Shown one piece after another: positions 28,731-38,520 of a stretch of 64,000 nucleotides of DNA. Made by a program: the position numbers and the translations under genes. The DNA lies in NCBI RefSeq assembly GCF_003544935.1, contig NZ_CP032098.1, forward strand, positions 1 to 64,000, given 5' to 3'. Position 1 is the first letter of the stretch, and every line of letters begins with the position of its first letter. The notes beneath the pieces were generated by a model. The model was not told where the DNA came from and did no database searches. It worked only from the letters and a program-made list of their open reading frames with translations. The DNA is from Malaciobacter molluscorum LMG 25693. Its GTDB lineage: Bacteria; Campylobacterota; Campylobacteria; Campylobacterales; Arcobacteraceae.

Positions 28731-30613
28731 AAAAAATATTTTTAGTAGTTTTTATTTTCATCTCTCTTTTATTTTTATTGATTTTTACTACAAATCAATC
28801 AAATAGAAAAATAGATAATTTTTTTAAAATACAAAAAAATATATCTCATCTTATCTATACAAATAAGAATTTCGATATTTTTATGTCAAGTAGTATTTCC
28901 TATAATAATTTTGATGTTATTCAAAAAGATATTTTTAAAATAAAAGATATTTTAAGACAGATGAGTAATAATGATTTTTTTAATACACAATTAAGCATAT
29001 TAAGAAAAGATTTTGATGAAATAAGGAATCTTTTCAATCAAAAAATGCAAAATATTGAAAGATTAAAATCTACAAGTGCAGTTTTAAATAACTCATATAG
29101 ATATATTCAAACTATTTATGAAAAAGTATCAAATAAAAAGTTCAATAGTATATATGCAAGGCTAATAGGCTTAGAATACAATAGTGAATTAAGTATTAAG
29201 AAATTAGAAAATGATATAAACATTTTAAAAACAAATACAAATCAAGAGAAGATATTTATTAAGCATGCAAAAAATATACTGCATTATTATAAAAGATTTG
29301 ATGAATTAAAAAATAGAATTAACTCATTAAATATAGATATAAAATTAGAAAGTTTTGAACAAAAATATAATAACTCATCAGATATTTTTATAAGAGATAT
29401 TAAATTTGTATTATGGAATGTTATTATTTTATTAAGTATTAGTTTATTGGTTTTTTTATATTACTATTCAAGAATTGCTTATCAAAAAATACAATTAAAT
29501 AGATTTAAATTAGCAGTTGAGAATAGTGATAATATCATTATGACAACAGATTATAATAAAAAAATTAAATATGTAAATGATAACTTTATTAAACATAGTG
29601 GATATACATATAAAGAACTTATTGGACAAAAAGCGTCAATTTTAAAATCAGGACTTAATAGTAAAAATTTTTATAAAGAGTTAAACGATACTATTTATAG
29701 TGGAAATAGATGGTTTGGTGAGTTTATAAATAAAAGAAAAGATGGACAATTAAGTTATGAAAAAGCATCAATCTCTCCTATTTTTGATGAAAATGGTAAG
29801 ATTATTGAATTTTTGGCAATTAAACTTGATATTACAAAAGAAAGAACAATAGAAAAGGATTTGAAAAATAAAGAGCATATTTTGATGCAACAAGCAAAAA
29901 TGGTAGCTTTGCATGAAATGCTTGATAGTATATCTCATCAATGGAGACAACCTTTATCTTCTATTTCAACTGCGGCTAGTGGTATGAAATTAAATAAAGA
30001 GTTTAATTCATTGGATGATGAAACGTTTAATAAGCTAATAGATTCAATTGTAGAAAATTCATTGTATTTATCAAAAACTATTGATAATTTTAAAAGCTTT
30101 TTTAAAACAAACAGTGAAAATGTATTGTTTAATATAAAAAATACAGTAAATAAAGTTTTTAATCTTATGAGTTATAAGTTCAATGAAAATAAAATAGAGT
30201 GCATAATAAATGTAATTGATAAAAATATTGAAGGTTTAGAGCATGAACTTATTCAATCTTTAGTAAATTTACTAAATAATGCACAAGATGTAATAGTTAA
30301 AAAATTAATAAATGAAGAAAAAAGATTAATATTTTTAGATGCGTATAGTGATGAAAAAAATAATTTGATTATCAAAGTAAGAGACAATGCAAATGGTATT
30401 GATGAAAAGATTATAGACAAAATTTTTGAACCTTATTTTACTACAAAACATCAAAGTCAAGGTACAGGAGTTGGACTTTATATGACTTATGAAATTATTT
30501 CAAAACATTTTAATGGAATAATTTATGTAAAAAATGTATCATATACATATGAAAATAAAGAGTATAAAGGTGCAGAATTTATAATAAAAATACCTATAAA
30601 AATTAAATATTAG
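28727..30613 (+). CDS. PAS-domain sensor histidine kinase with helical periplasmic domain
   Basis: 628 residues: membrane helix 4-21, an all-helical periplasmic domain (about 25-225, resembling the DAHL type), second helix 228-247, a PAS domain (about 256-372, NIIMTTDYNKKIKYVND and GRWFGEF-like features), then the kinase core with His404 in ISHQWRQPL, N box LLNNAQD, G1 VRDNANGI and G2 GTGVGLYMTYE. Start overlaps the peroxidase stop by four bases. Probably signals to the response regulator next downstream. Confidence 0.92.
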   Translation: MKKIFLVVFIFISLLFLLIFTTNQSNRKIDNFFKIQKNISHLIYTNKNFDIFMSSSISYNNFDVIQKDIFKIKDILRQMSNNDFFNTQLSILRKDFDEIRNLFNQKMQNIERLKSTSAVLNNSYRYIQTIYEKVSNKKFNSIYARLIGLEYNSELSIKKLENDINILKTNTNQEKIFIKHAKNILHYYKRFDELKNRINSLNIDIKLESFEQKYNNSSDIFIRDIKFVLWNVIILLSISLLVFLYYYSRIAYQKIQLNRFKLAVENSDNIIMTTDYNKKIKYVNDNFIKHSGYTYKELIGQKASILKSGLNSKNFYKELNDTIYSGNRWFGEFINKRKDGQLSYEKASISPIFDENGKIIEFLAIKLDITKERTIEKDLKNKEHILMQQAKMVALHEMLDSISHQWRQPLSSISTAASGMKLNKEFNSLDDETFNKLIDSIVENSLYLSKTIDNFKSFFKTNSENVLFNIKNTVNKVFNLMSYKFNENKIECIINVIDKNIEGLEHELIQSLVNLLNNAQDVIVKKLINEEKRLIFLDAYSDEKNNLIIKVRDNANGIDEKIIDKIFEPYFTTKHQSQGTGVGLYMTYEIISKHFNGIIYVKNVSYTYENKEYKGAEFIIKIPIKIKY

Positions 30614-30622
30614 GCAGTTATA

Positions 30623-31279
30623 TTGAAGATACTTTATGTTGAAGATGATGAGATTGCAAGAGTAAATGCAGTTGAATTTTTAGAAGATTATTTTGAAAGT
30701 ATTTATAGTGCTAAAGATGGACTTGAGGCTTTAAGTCTTTATGAAAAATTTCATCCAGATATTATAATCACAGATATTCAAATGCCAAAAATAAATGGTT
30801 TAGAGTTTATAAAAAAAGTAAGAAAAAATGATTTAAATACTCAAATCATAATAATAAGTGCATATAGCACTAAAGATTACTTACTTCAAGCTGTTGAGTT
30901 AAGACTTATAAAATATCTTATCAAACCAATAAAATTTGATGAATTGTTAAAAGTAATAGAAGAATCAAAAGAGTTTTTACAAAATAATAGTTCAAATATT
31001 ATCAACTTTTGTGATAATTTAACTTTTGATATGTTTAACAAAGTTGTAAAAAGAGACAACACTCTTATAAAAATAACTATGAAAGAGTTACTTCTTTTAG
31101 AACTATTACTTAAAAATAAAAACCGTTATGTTACTTATCAAGAGATAGAAAATTATGTTTGGGCAGATGATATGATGAGCAAAGATGCTTTAAAATCACT
31201 AATCAAAAGATTGAAAAATACTCTTGAGTGTGAGTGTATAAATAATCTTTCTGGATATGGCTATAAAATAGATGTATGA
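30623..31279 (+). CDS. OmpR-type response regulator
   Basis: 218 residues. Receiver domain 1-118 with the acidic pair Asp8/Asp9, the phospho-acceptor Asp51 in IITDIQMPK and the lysine in YLIKPI. A winged-helix DNA-binding domain follows (about 130-218), with MKELLLLELLL, and the ending INNLSGYGYKI typical of OmpR/PhoB regulators. Start is TTG at 30623; the ribosome site is weak. It lies between two kinase genes, either or both of which may phosphorylate it. Confidence 0.93.
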   Translation: MKILYVEDDEIARVNAVEFLEDYFESIYSAKDGLEALSLYEKFHPDIIITDIQMPKINGLEFIKKVRKNDLNTQIIIISAYSTKDYLLQAVELRLIKYLIKPIKFDELLKVIEESKEFLQNNSSNIINFCDNLTFDMFNKVVKRDNTLIKITMKELLLLELLLKNKNRYVTYQEIENYVWADDMMSKDALKSLIKRLKNTLECECINNLSGYGYKIDV

Positions 31280-32588
31280 TATAAATATAGTATTGGCATA
31301 TGGTGTAACCTTTGGAATACTTATTATGAGTATTTTATATACTTTAGTTAGATATATTTATCTAAAAGAGTTTTTTTATTTAGCTTACTGTTTTATGCAG
31401 ATATTCTCTTTAGGTTTTATTATAATTTATAGTCAATTATTTGGTATTACAGATTTTTATAAAGATATTTGCATTGTATTTGCATCTTTTTTTGCAGTAG
31501 CTTTTGCATTTGGATTTTTCAAAGGTCAGATTTTGCCCTCTATTGATAGTAAAAAAGAGTTATTTTTAATAAGTTCTTTGACTATTTTTGCGATTGTTAT
31601 TGTATTTTATCACTATATGCTTTTTTCATATCTTCCTTATACAATTATTTATTTATTACTTCTATTGTCTGTTATTTTTAATATAAAAGAGGGAATAAAA
31701 TCTACACTTTTACATATTCTTGCATGGTCTTTAGTGTGTTTATTTTTGTTTATTTTACAAATAAAAAGTATTTATATTAAAAGTGGTTATGTAGATTTGA
31801 TTCTTATTGCTTTTATGCTTGAAGCTGTTTTATTTACTATAAATCTTGCAAATAAATATAAAGAATTAAAAATGGCAAATGAAGATTATGAAAATATGTT
31901 ACTACAGCAAACAAAACTTGCAAAAACTGGTTCAATGATAGGAAATATTGCCCATCAGTATAGACAACCACTAAATAATATTTCATATATTTTAATAAAT
32001 TTAAGAAATAAATATGAAAAAGATAAATTAACAAAAGAGTTCTTTTATACAAAATATAATCAAATAGAAGAACAATTACACTTTATGTCCAAAACAATTG
32101 ATGATTTTAAAGAGTTTTACTCTCCAAATAAAGAAAAAGAGAACTTTTTACTAATAGATTCAATTAATCGTGCAGTAAATATACTCCAATCACTTATCAA
32201 GCAATATAATGTAGAGCTAAATATAAATTTTAATACAAGCGAAGGTACAAAAGTATATGGAGTTGCAAATGAGTTCTCACAAGTTATTCTTGTTTTGCTA
32301 AAAAATGCAATAGAAGCTTCAAAAGATGAAATAAAACCTACTATTAATATAAATATTTCTTCTAAAAATGGGTTAATAGAAATTGAAATTATTGATAATG
32401 GAAAAGGTATTTCAAAAACAACTTTTTCAAAACTTTTTAAACCATATTTTTCTACAAAAAAAGAAGGCTTTGGAATAGGTCTTTATATGGTAAAACTCAT
32501 AATAGAAAAAAGTTTCAATGCAGAAATAAAAGCTTACTCTTTAGAAAAGGGAATGAAATTTACCATTTTTCTAGAGAAAAGCTTTTGA
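31272..32588 (+). CDS. Seven-helix membrane sensor histidine kinase
   Basis: 438 residues. The first about 195 residues form seven hydrophobic helices, like the 7TM region of DISM-type receptors but without a periplasmic domain. The kinase core has His228 in IAHQYRQPL, an N box VLLKNAIEAS, G1 IIDNGKGI and G2 GFGIGLYMVK. It overlaps the response regulator gene by eight bases. So one regulator is flanked by two kinases in a single operon with the peroxidase. Confidence 0.9.
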   Translation: MYDINIVLAYGVTFGILIMSILYTLVRYIYLKEFFYLAYCFMQIFSLGFIIIYSQLFGITDFYKDICIVFASFFAVAFAFGFFKGQILPSIDSKKELFLISSLTIFAIVIVFYHYMLFSYLPYTIIYLLLLLSVIFNIKEGIKSTLLHILAWSLVCLFLFILQIKSIYIKSGYVDLILIAFMLEAVLFTINLANKYKELKMANEDYENMLLQQTKLAKTGSMIGNIAHQYRQPLNNISYILINLRNKYEKDKLTKEFFYTKYNQIEEQLHFMSKTIDDFKEFYSPNKEKENFLLIDSINRAVNILQSLIKQYNVELNINFNTSEGTKVYGVANEFSQVILVLLKNAIEASKDEIKPTININISSKNGLIEIEIIDNGKGISKTTFSKLFKPYFSTKKEGFGIGLYMVKLIIEKSFNAEIKAYSLEKGMKFTIFLEKSF

Positions 32589-32609
32589 TTAGAGTGTTAT
32601 AAGATAAGA

Positions 32610-33467
32610 CTACACTTCCTTTTTAGTGTTATTTTTAATAGCTTCGTATGCAACTAAAACTTTTTTTCGCTCTATTCCCCATCTATATCCTGTCATAGCT
32701 CCTGATTTACCTAAAACTCTATGACAAGGAATTAGATACCCAATAGGATTAGAGCCTATTGCATTTGCTACGGCTCTTACTGCTTTTGGATTGTCTAAGT
32801 ATTTTGCAACATCTTGATAAGTAGTAATAGATCCATCTGGAATATTTATAAGCGCTTTCCATACATTTATTTGAAAGTTTGTTCCTTTTACATAAAGATT
32901 AAATTTTTTATCTTTTTTTATGAAAATACTATCTAACATTGAACTAGCTCTTTCATTATCTTTTATAAGTTTTGCATTTGCCCAAATTTGTTTAAATCTA
33001 TCATAAACACTATCTTTTTCTTTGTCATAAAAACCAAGAAAACATATACCTCTTTTTGTTGTTGCAATTAGTGCATTTCCAAATGGTGTATATCCATAAC
33101 CATATGTTATTTCAACATTTTGTCCTAAATCTTTATACTCTTTTGGTGTTACTCCAATAATATTTACAAATAAGTCATGTAATCTACTAGGACTTGATAA
33201 TCCTAAGTCAAGTGAACTTTCAAGTAGAGAGCTTGATTCTTTTAAATGTTCTTTTGCATAGTTTAATGTAACAGATTGTAAAAATTGAATAGGAGTAACT
33301 CCAACATACTCTTTAAATACTCTAATAAAGTGGTATTTACTCATACCTATATGTTGCGCAATAATATCAATAGAAGGCTGTTCTTTAAAATTTTCATCTA
33401 TATATTTTATAGCTTTGACAATTTTATTGTAGTTTTCATTTTGTAAATATAGTTTATTTTTACTCAT
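32610..33467 (-). CDS. AraC-MGMT fusion (Ada-like DNA repair methyltransferase)
   Basis: 285 residues. An AraC-type helix-turn-helix region (about 14-112, HIGMSKYHFIRVFKEYVGVTP) is fused to an O6-methylguanine-DNA methyltransferase domain (about 125-275) with the acceptor Cys248 in IPCHRVLG. The zinc-binding methylphosphotriester domain of full Ada, with its four cysteines, is absent, so this form cannot sense phosphotriesters in the classical way. Repairs alkylated guanine; regulation of its own gene is possible but not shown. Confidence 0.92.
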   Translation of the reverse strand: MSKNKLYLQNENYNKIVKAIKYIDENFKEQPSIDIIAQHIGMSKYHFIRVFKEYVGVTPIQFLQSVTLNYAKEHLKESSSLLESSLDLGLSSPSRLHDLFVNIIGVTPKEYKDLGQNVEITYGYGYTPFGNALIATTKRGICFLGFYDKEKDSVYDRFKQIWANAKLIKDNERASSMLDSIFIKKDKKFNLYVKGTNFQINVWKALINIPDGSITTYQDVAKYLDNPKAVRAVANAIGSNPIGYLIPCHRVLGKSGAMTGYRWGIERKKVLVAYEAIKNNTKKEV

Positions 33468-33479
33468 CTTATATCTTAT

Positions 33480-33520
33480 ATAAAAAGGTTTAAGTTAGTA
33501 AAGTATACCACTTAAACCTT
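33480..33520 (-). terminator. Rho-independent terminator after glyA
   Basis: On the minus strand, AAGGTTTAAGT (33510-33520) pairs with its exact complement (33485-33495), 11 pairs, followed by TTTTT. It lies 18 bases after the glyA stop. Confidence 0.85.
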
Positions 33521-33537
33521 AAATATATTCATATAAA

Positions 33538-34800
33538 TTAGTAAGTAGATTGAGAGTAAATAACAAAGTTAGAAGCTAAAGCTTCAAGTTCTTTGTTAAC
33601 ATTAGCTTGAAGTTCACTGTTTTCAATGTCATCTAAAATATCACAAATTTTATTTGCAATAAATTCAAACTCATTTTCTTTCATACCTCTTGCAGTTAAA
33701 GCAGGACTTCCTATTCTAATACCAGAAGTAACAAAAGGAGATCTAGTCTCACCTGGAACTGTGTTTTTATTTACAGTAATACCTGCATTACCAAGTGCTG
33801 CATCAGCATCTTTACCTGAAAAGTCTTTATTTAAAAAAGATACTAATACAAGGTGATTATCTGTACCACCTGAAACAATATCATAACCTCTTTTAACAAG
33901 AACCTCACCTAAGATTTTTGCATTAGCTTTAACTTGTTTTGCATAATCAATCCATTCTGGTTTAAGAATTTCACCAAATGCAACAGCTTTTGCAGCAATT
34001 ACATGAACTAAAGGACCACCTTGTAATCCAGGGAAAATTGCAGAATTTATTTTTTTAGCTAACTCTTCATCATTTGTCATAATCATACCACCTCTTGGAC
34101 CTCTTAAAGTCTTATGAGTTGTAGTAGTAACTATATGTGCATGAGGGAAAGGACTTTGATGTTCACCTGCTGCAACTAAACCAGCAATGTGAGCAATATC
34201 AGCAAAAAGATAAGCTCCAACTTCGTCAGCAATTTCTCTAAATCTTTTAAAATCTATTTCTCTTGCATAAGCAGAAGCACCACAAACAATAATCTTAGGT
34301 TGAACAATTTTAGCAATCTCCAAAACTTTGTCATAGTTAATTCTACCATCTAACTCAACACCATAATAAAATGCAGAGTAGTTTTTACCAGAAAAAGATG
34401 GTTTAGAACCATGAGTTAAATGTCCACCATGAGATAAGTCCATACCTAAGATTTTATCACCAGCTTTTAATAATGCTGCATATACTGCACCATTTGCTTG
34501 GCTACCAGAATGAGGTTGAACATTTGCATATTTACAATTAAAGATTTTACACGCTCTGTCAATAGCTAATTGTTCAACTTGATCTGCAAATTCACAACCA
34601 CCATAATATCTTTTATTTGGATAACCTTCAGCATATTTGTTTGTAAATACAGAACCCATTGCTTCCATTACTGCTGGAGATGTAAAGTTTTCACTTGCTA
34701 TCATCTCTAAATGATTTGTTTGTCTTTCTAGTTCATTCTCTATTATTGAAAATACTTCTTTATCTGCTTCTTTTAATCTTGCATTTGTTATGTAATTCAT
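33538..34800 (-). CDS. glyA: Serine hydroxymethyltransferase
   Basis: PLP enzyme converting serine and tetrahydrofolate to glycine and methylene-tetrahydrofolate. 420 residues, normal length. The PLP-binding lysine is in [15 protein letters not shown] (about 226-240); [13 protein letters not shown] and [13 protein letters not shown] are the standard N-terminal motifs. AAGGAGAA precedes the ATG, and a strong terminator follows, so it is probably transcribed alone. Confidence 0.98.
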   Translation of the reverse strand: MNYITNARLKEADKEVFSIIENELERQTNHLEMIASENFTSPAVMEAMGSVFTNKYAEGYPNKRYYGGCEFADQVEQLAIDRACKIFNCKYANVQPHSGSQANGAVYAALLKAGDKILGMDLSHGGHLTHGSKPSFSGKNYSAFYYGVELDGRINYDKVLEIAKIVQPKIIVCGASAYAREIDFKRFREIADEVGAYLFADIAHIAGLVAAGEHQSPFPHAHIVTTTTHKTLRGPRGGMIMTNDEELAKKINSAIFPGLQGGPLVHVIAAKAVAFGEILKPEWIDYAKQVKANAKILGEVLVKRGYDIVSGGTDNHLVLVSFLNKDFSGKDADAALGNAGITVNKNTVPGETRSPFVTSGIRIGSPALTARGMKENEFEFIANKICDILDDIENSELQANVNKELEALASNFVIYSQSTY

Positions 34801-34891
34801 ACTTCTTCTCCTTATGCTTATTTCTTATTAAATTTCAATTTTTGCAAGTATAACTAAATTATTTTTTTAGAACAACCCAGATATTGCTAAA

Positions 34892-36238
34892 TTATTTAAA
34901 AGCATCATTTCTTGGATAAATAAATGATAAATATTTTTCTTTATATATTTCTTTTGGGTCTTCTTTTGCATACATTATAATTTTTACTTTTATAGGTGTT
35001 GTTTTCAAATCAGATAAAAACAGTCTCTTTTTTGTTTTTAGAATTAATACTTTTTTTACCCTTTGATTTGGTTTTAGATTGAATGATTTAAATCTTTTAA
35101 TCTCAAATGTTTTATTATCTTCTATTTTTAAAGCAAAAGTATAATCATTTTTTGTTCTATTTTGTATAGTAAGTATATAGTTATTTGTTACAAATTTATT
35201 ATCTTTTATTTCATACAAATTTGTAGTTTTATTTACATTTAAAAGAAAATGCTCTTTTTTTGAAGTTGAAATAACCAATAATATTATACAAATTACAATA
35301 CTTAGGTAATACATAATATTTTTAAAAGTGAAGTGTTTACTTTTTCTATTTTTTAAAACTGAATTTGTACTTCCCCAATCAACTAAAGTCTTTTTGCTAA
35401 GTTTTCCCATAACATTTGTGCATGCATCAACACATTCAAGGCAGTTAATACACTCAACTTGTAACCCTTTTCTAATATCTATGTGTGTAGGACAAACTGT
35501 AACACAAGCTTCACAAGTTGTACATTCATTATCTTTGTTTAAATCTTTTGCTTTAAATATAACTTTTTTTGAGTCTTTATATATTTCTCCACCTCTATTT
35601 GTATTATAAATAGCTTGTATTGTATTATCATCATATAGTGATGATTGAATTCTTGAATAAGGACAAACATATGTACAAAAATGCTCTTTTGTAAAAATAA
35701 TATCATACACTAAAAATAATGCAACAGTTATAATAAACATATACATAAAAACATGATCATTTGGATTTTGTAAATATGTAAAAAAGTCTTTTGGTGGAAT
35801 AAAATACCACATAAAATTTGATGCGATTATAAGTGAAAGTATTGAAAATAATCCTATCGAAAGTATCTTTTTTATTTTATTTTCAAGTGTTGAATAATTA
35901 ATATCTTTTTGTTTATTTGATATTTTTCTTAGATTAAATATTTTTGATTCAATTAAATCTCTATATATTACTCTAAAAATAGTTTGTGGACAAGCCCATC
36001 CACACCATACTCTACCTGCTATTGATGTCATTGCAAATATACCAATAAATAGTATTATTAGCAAAAAAGGCATTATGTAAAGCTCTTGCATCTCAAATGC
36101 TAATCCTAAGAAATGAAATTGCATTTTATCAAATGAAAGTAGTAAAATCTGATTACCATTTATTGTAATAAAAGGTAAACAAAAAGTAAAAATTGTAATT
36201 GCAAAGAAATTAATATATCTTTTTTTTGCATAACTCAT
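34892..36238 (-). CDS. ccoG: Cytochrome c oxidase accessory protein CcoG (RdxA/FixG)
   Basis: 448 residues. Several membrane helices in the N-terminal half, the CGWACPQ motif near residue 86, and a ferredoxin-like 4Fe-4S pair (CTTCEACVTVCP and CINCLECVDAC, about 245-280), then a further helix and a C-terminal Ig-like FixG domain. CcoG helps mature the cbb3 oxidase, probably as a copper reductase. The ccoNOPQ genes are not in this window. Confidence 0.93.
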   Translation of the reverse strand: MSYAKKRYINFFAITIFTFCLPFITINGNQILLLSFDKMQFHFLGLAFEMQELYIMPFLLIILFIGIFAMTSIAGRVWCGWACPQTIFRVIYRDLIESKIFNLRKISNKQKDINYSTLENKIKKILSIGLFSILSLIIASNFMWYFIPPKDFFTYLQNPNDHVFMYMFIITVALFLVYDIIFTKEHFCTYVCPYSRIQSSLYDDNTIQAIYNTNRGGEIYKDSKKVIFKAKDLNKDNECTTCEACVTVCPTHIDIRKGLQVECINCLECVDACTNVMGKLSKKTLVDWGSTNSVLKNRKSKHFTFKNIMYYLSIVICIILLVISTSKKEHFLLNVNKTTNLYEIKDNKFVTNNYILTIQNRTKNDYTFALKIEDNKTFEIKRFKSFNLKPNQRVKKVLILKTKKRLFLSDLKTTPIKVKIIMYAKEDPKEIYKEKYLSFIYPRNDAFK

Positions 36239-36313
36239 AATATCTCCTAAAGTTTTAATAATAACACTTTAGTGACATTTGGTGGCAAGAAAGTAATATG
36301 AAGTAATTATTTT

Positions 36314-36341
36314 AATAAGATAGAGATAACTCTATCTTATT
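36314..36341 (-). terminator. Perfect hairpin at the proA stop codon
   Basis: Twelve perfect pairs (36314-36325 with 36330-36341) around the loop ATAA. The proA stop codon (36332-36334) is inside the arm. No T tract follows, so it may act as an RNA-end stabiliser or weak terminator. Confidence 0.5.
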
Positions 36342-37564
36342 TGACCATTTCCTAATATTTTGTATTTAAACGTAGTTAAATCATTTATGCCCATAGGACC
36401 TCTTGAATGAAGTTTATTTGTAGATATTCCAACTTCTGCTCCAAGTCCAAAAGCTCCCCCATCAGTGAATCTTGTGCTAGCATTTGCATAAACACAGGCA
36501 GCATCAACTTCATCTAAAAATCTAGTTATATTTGAATAGTTTTCACTTATGATACATTCAGAGTGTCCTGAACCATGTAGATTTATATGATCAATTGCTT
36601 GATGAATATCTTCTACTACTTTAATAGATAAAATATTTGCAAGGTATTCTGTATCAAAATCTTCATCACTTGCAGGATTTACATCTATATATTTTTGTGT
36701 TTCTTTACAACCTCTTAATTCTGTTTGTTCATAAACAAATGCTTCTTGCAGTGGAGGTAGTACATAGTTTGCAACTTCTTGGTGTACTAATAATGTTTCC
36801 ATTGAATTACAAACACCTGGTCTAGAACATTTTGCATTTATACATATTTCTAATGCTTTTTTACCATCTGCAAATTTATCTATATACGTGTGACAAATTC
36901 CTTTATCATGTTTAATTACTGGAACACTTGAGTTTTGACTAATAAATCTAATAAGTGATTCTCCACCTCTTGGTACAATTAAATCTACATATTTATCTTG
37001 TTTTATAAGATTTGCTACGCCTTCTCTACTAGAATCAGGTAATAATGAAATTGCTTGCTCGGGAAGTTTATTTATTGCTAATACATTTCTTAATATGTCT
37101 GCTATTGCTTTGTTACTGTGTTGGGCTTCTTTTCCACCTTTTAATACACAAACATTTCCACTTTTAAAACATAGTGCAGCTGTATCACTAGTAACATTTG
37201 GCCTACTCTCATAAATTATACCAATTACACCAATAGGTATAGAAACTTTTTGTATATTTAAACCACTTTCAGTAACCCAACCTTCAAGTGTTCTTCCTAC
37301 TGGTTCTTTTTGGGCTGCTATTTGTCTAATTGCAGCTGCCATCGCTTCAACTCTAGTACCGTCTAAAAATAATCTATCTTTTAAATCATGACTTAAATTG
37401 TTTTTTTCTGCTTCTTGCATATCTTTAGAGTTATTATGGACTATAAAGTCACAATGCTCAATCAGCGCATCAGCCATTTGATTTAAGATTTTATTTTTAA
37501 CATCAGTTTTTAAAGTTGCAATCTCTCTACTAACTTTTTTGCATTCTTTTAAAAATTGTTGCAT
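36332..37564 (-). CDS. proA: Gamma-glutamyl phosphate reductase
   Basis: Reduces glutamyl-5-phosphate to the semialdehyde in proline synthesis. 410 residues, normal length. The catalytic cysteine lies in KCSRPGVCNSMETLLVH; YESRPNVTSD and LKGGKEAQHSN are also family blocks. It stands alone; proB is not adjacent. It ends within a hairpin. Confidence 0.96.
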   Translation of the reverse strand: MQQFLKECKKVSREIATLKTDVKNKILNQMADALIEHCDFIVHNNSKDMQEAEKNNLSHDLKDRLFLDGTRVEAMAAAIRQIAAQKEPVGRTLEGWVTESGLNIQKVSIPIGVIGIIYESRPNVTSDTAALCFKSGNVCVLKGGKEAQHSNKAIADILRNVLAINKLPEQAISLLPDSSREGVANLIKQDKYVDLIVPRGGESLIRFISQNSSVPVIKHDKGICHTYIDKFADGKKALEICINAKCSRPGVCNSMETLLVHQEVANYVLPPLQEAFVYEQTELRGCKETQKYIDVNPASDEDFDTEYLANILSIKVVEDIHQAIDHINLHGSGHSECIISENYSNITRFLDEVDAACVYANASTRFTDGGAFGLGAEVGISTNKLHSRGPMGINDLTTFKYKILGNGQIR

Positions 37565-37646
37565 TTTTCTTTCCCTAAGCTTGAAATGAGTGCTATTTTA
37601 TCGTAATTTGTGTTATAGTTTAAATAAATTTAGAGTAAATGTGTAG

Positions 37647-37675
37647 AAATAAAAGCAGATAAACTGCTTTTATTT
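37647..37675 (-). terminator. Terminator of trxA
   Basis: Twelve perfect pairs (37647-37658 with 37664-37675); on the minus strand the second arm ends in a T-rich run. It begins at the trxA stop codon. Confidence 0.75.
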
Positions 37676-37991
37676 ATGATAATGAGTTTAATTTTTCTAC
37701 TAAAGCCTGTTTTGAAGATGCTCCAACAACTTGATCTAGGATTTCACCATCTTTCATAAAAATTATTGTAGGAATTGATCTAATTCCATATTTTACTGCT
37801 AAATCTTGTTGTTCATCAGTATTTACTTTACAAATATTTGCTTTTCCTTCAAACTCTTCTGCTAATTCCTCAATAACAGGAGCTAACATTCTACAAGGTC
37901 CGCACCAAGGTGCCCAAAAATCTACTAAAGATATTCCATTTGAAACTGTATTATCAAAATTTTCTTGTGTTAATTCAATATATTTTCCCAT
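37674..37991 (-). CDS. trxA: Thioredoxin
   Basis: 105 residues, with the redox-active Cys30-Gly-Pro-Cys33 in FWAPWCGPCRML and the cis-proline loop IRSIPTIIFM. Reduces protein disulfides and feeds ribonucleotide reductase. AAGGAAA precedes the ATG. It diverges from an HxlR regulator gene; the shared 139-base gap contains two inverted repeats, so co-regulation is possible. Confidence 0.97.
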   Translation of the reverse strand: MGKYIELTQENFDNTVSNGISLVDFWAPWCGPCRMLAPVIEELAEEFEGKANICKVNTDEQQDLAVKYGIRSIPTIIFMKDGEILDQVVGASSKQALVEKLNSLS

Positions 37992-38048
37992 AATTTTTTC
38001 CTTTTATTTATTGTAGGTGAAATTTTATCTATTTAGAAACCAAATGTC

Positions 38049-38092
38049 AAGTATGTACTTTTTAGTTTTATAGTTACTTTTAAGTAACTATA
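38049..38092. promoter_or_regulatory. Inverted repeats between trxA and an HxlR gene
   Basis: A perfect repeat with 11-base arms and two-base spacer at 38069-38092 (arm TATAGTTACTT), and a smaller AAGTA-TG-TACTT at 38049-38060. Both share the TACTT/AAGTA half-site. They lie upstream of the HxlR gene start (38131) and of trxA. Binding by the HxlR protein is inference. Confidence 0.6.
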
Positions 38093-38130
38093 AGGTATTA
38101 TTAAAAAAAATTAGAGATTAAAGGCTACTT

Positions 38131-38493
38131 ATGGAAACAAATAATAAACGTTATAGTTGTTTTTTTCAACTAGCTACAGATATTATTGGAGGAAAATGGA
38201 AGAGTATGGTTCTTTGGACTTTAAAAAAAGATGTAAAAAGAAATGGTGAATTAAAAAGATTAATTCCTAATATTTCTCAAAAGATGCTAACACAACAATT
38301 AAGAGAGTTAGAAGATGCAGGTATTGTGGAAAGAATAATCTATCCTGTAATCCCTCCTAAAGTTGAGTATAAATTAACAACTGCAGGTGAAAAGTTGATT
38401 CCCATTTTATATGATTTACATGACTGGGGAAAAGAGTATGCACAAAATCATAATATAGACTTTGGTGAAGAAGCCCACTGTGTTATAGACTAA
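38131..38493 (+). CDS. HxlR family regulator (possible redox sensor)
   Basis: 120 residues. Winged-helix of the DUF24 type, IIGGKWKSMVLWTL, ISQKMLTQQLRELEDAGI and VEYKLTTAGEKLIPIL. Cys10 sits at the N-terminal position where redox-sensing HxlR/YodB/QorR proteins carry their sensor cysteine. Divergent from trxA with strong inverted repeats between. A role in thiol or quinone stress is likely but not shown. Confidence 0.88.
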   Translation: METNNKRYSCFFQLATDIIGGKWKSMVLWTLKKDVKRNGELKRLIPNISQKMLTQQLRELEDAGIVERIIYPVIPPKVEYKLTTAGEKLIPILYDLHDWGKEYAQNHNIDFGEEAHCVID

Positions 38494-38520
38494 GAAAGGA
38501 GTTTTCCTTTCTTATATTTT
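38492..38520. terminator. Convergent terminator between HxlR and oxidoreductase genes
   Basis: AAGAAAGGA (38492-38500), loop GTTT, and TCCTTTCTT (38505-38513), followed on the plus strand by ATATTTTT. The stop codons of both flanking genes lie in or against the arms. Confidence 0.75.
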
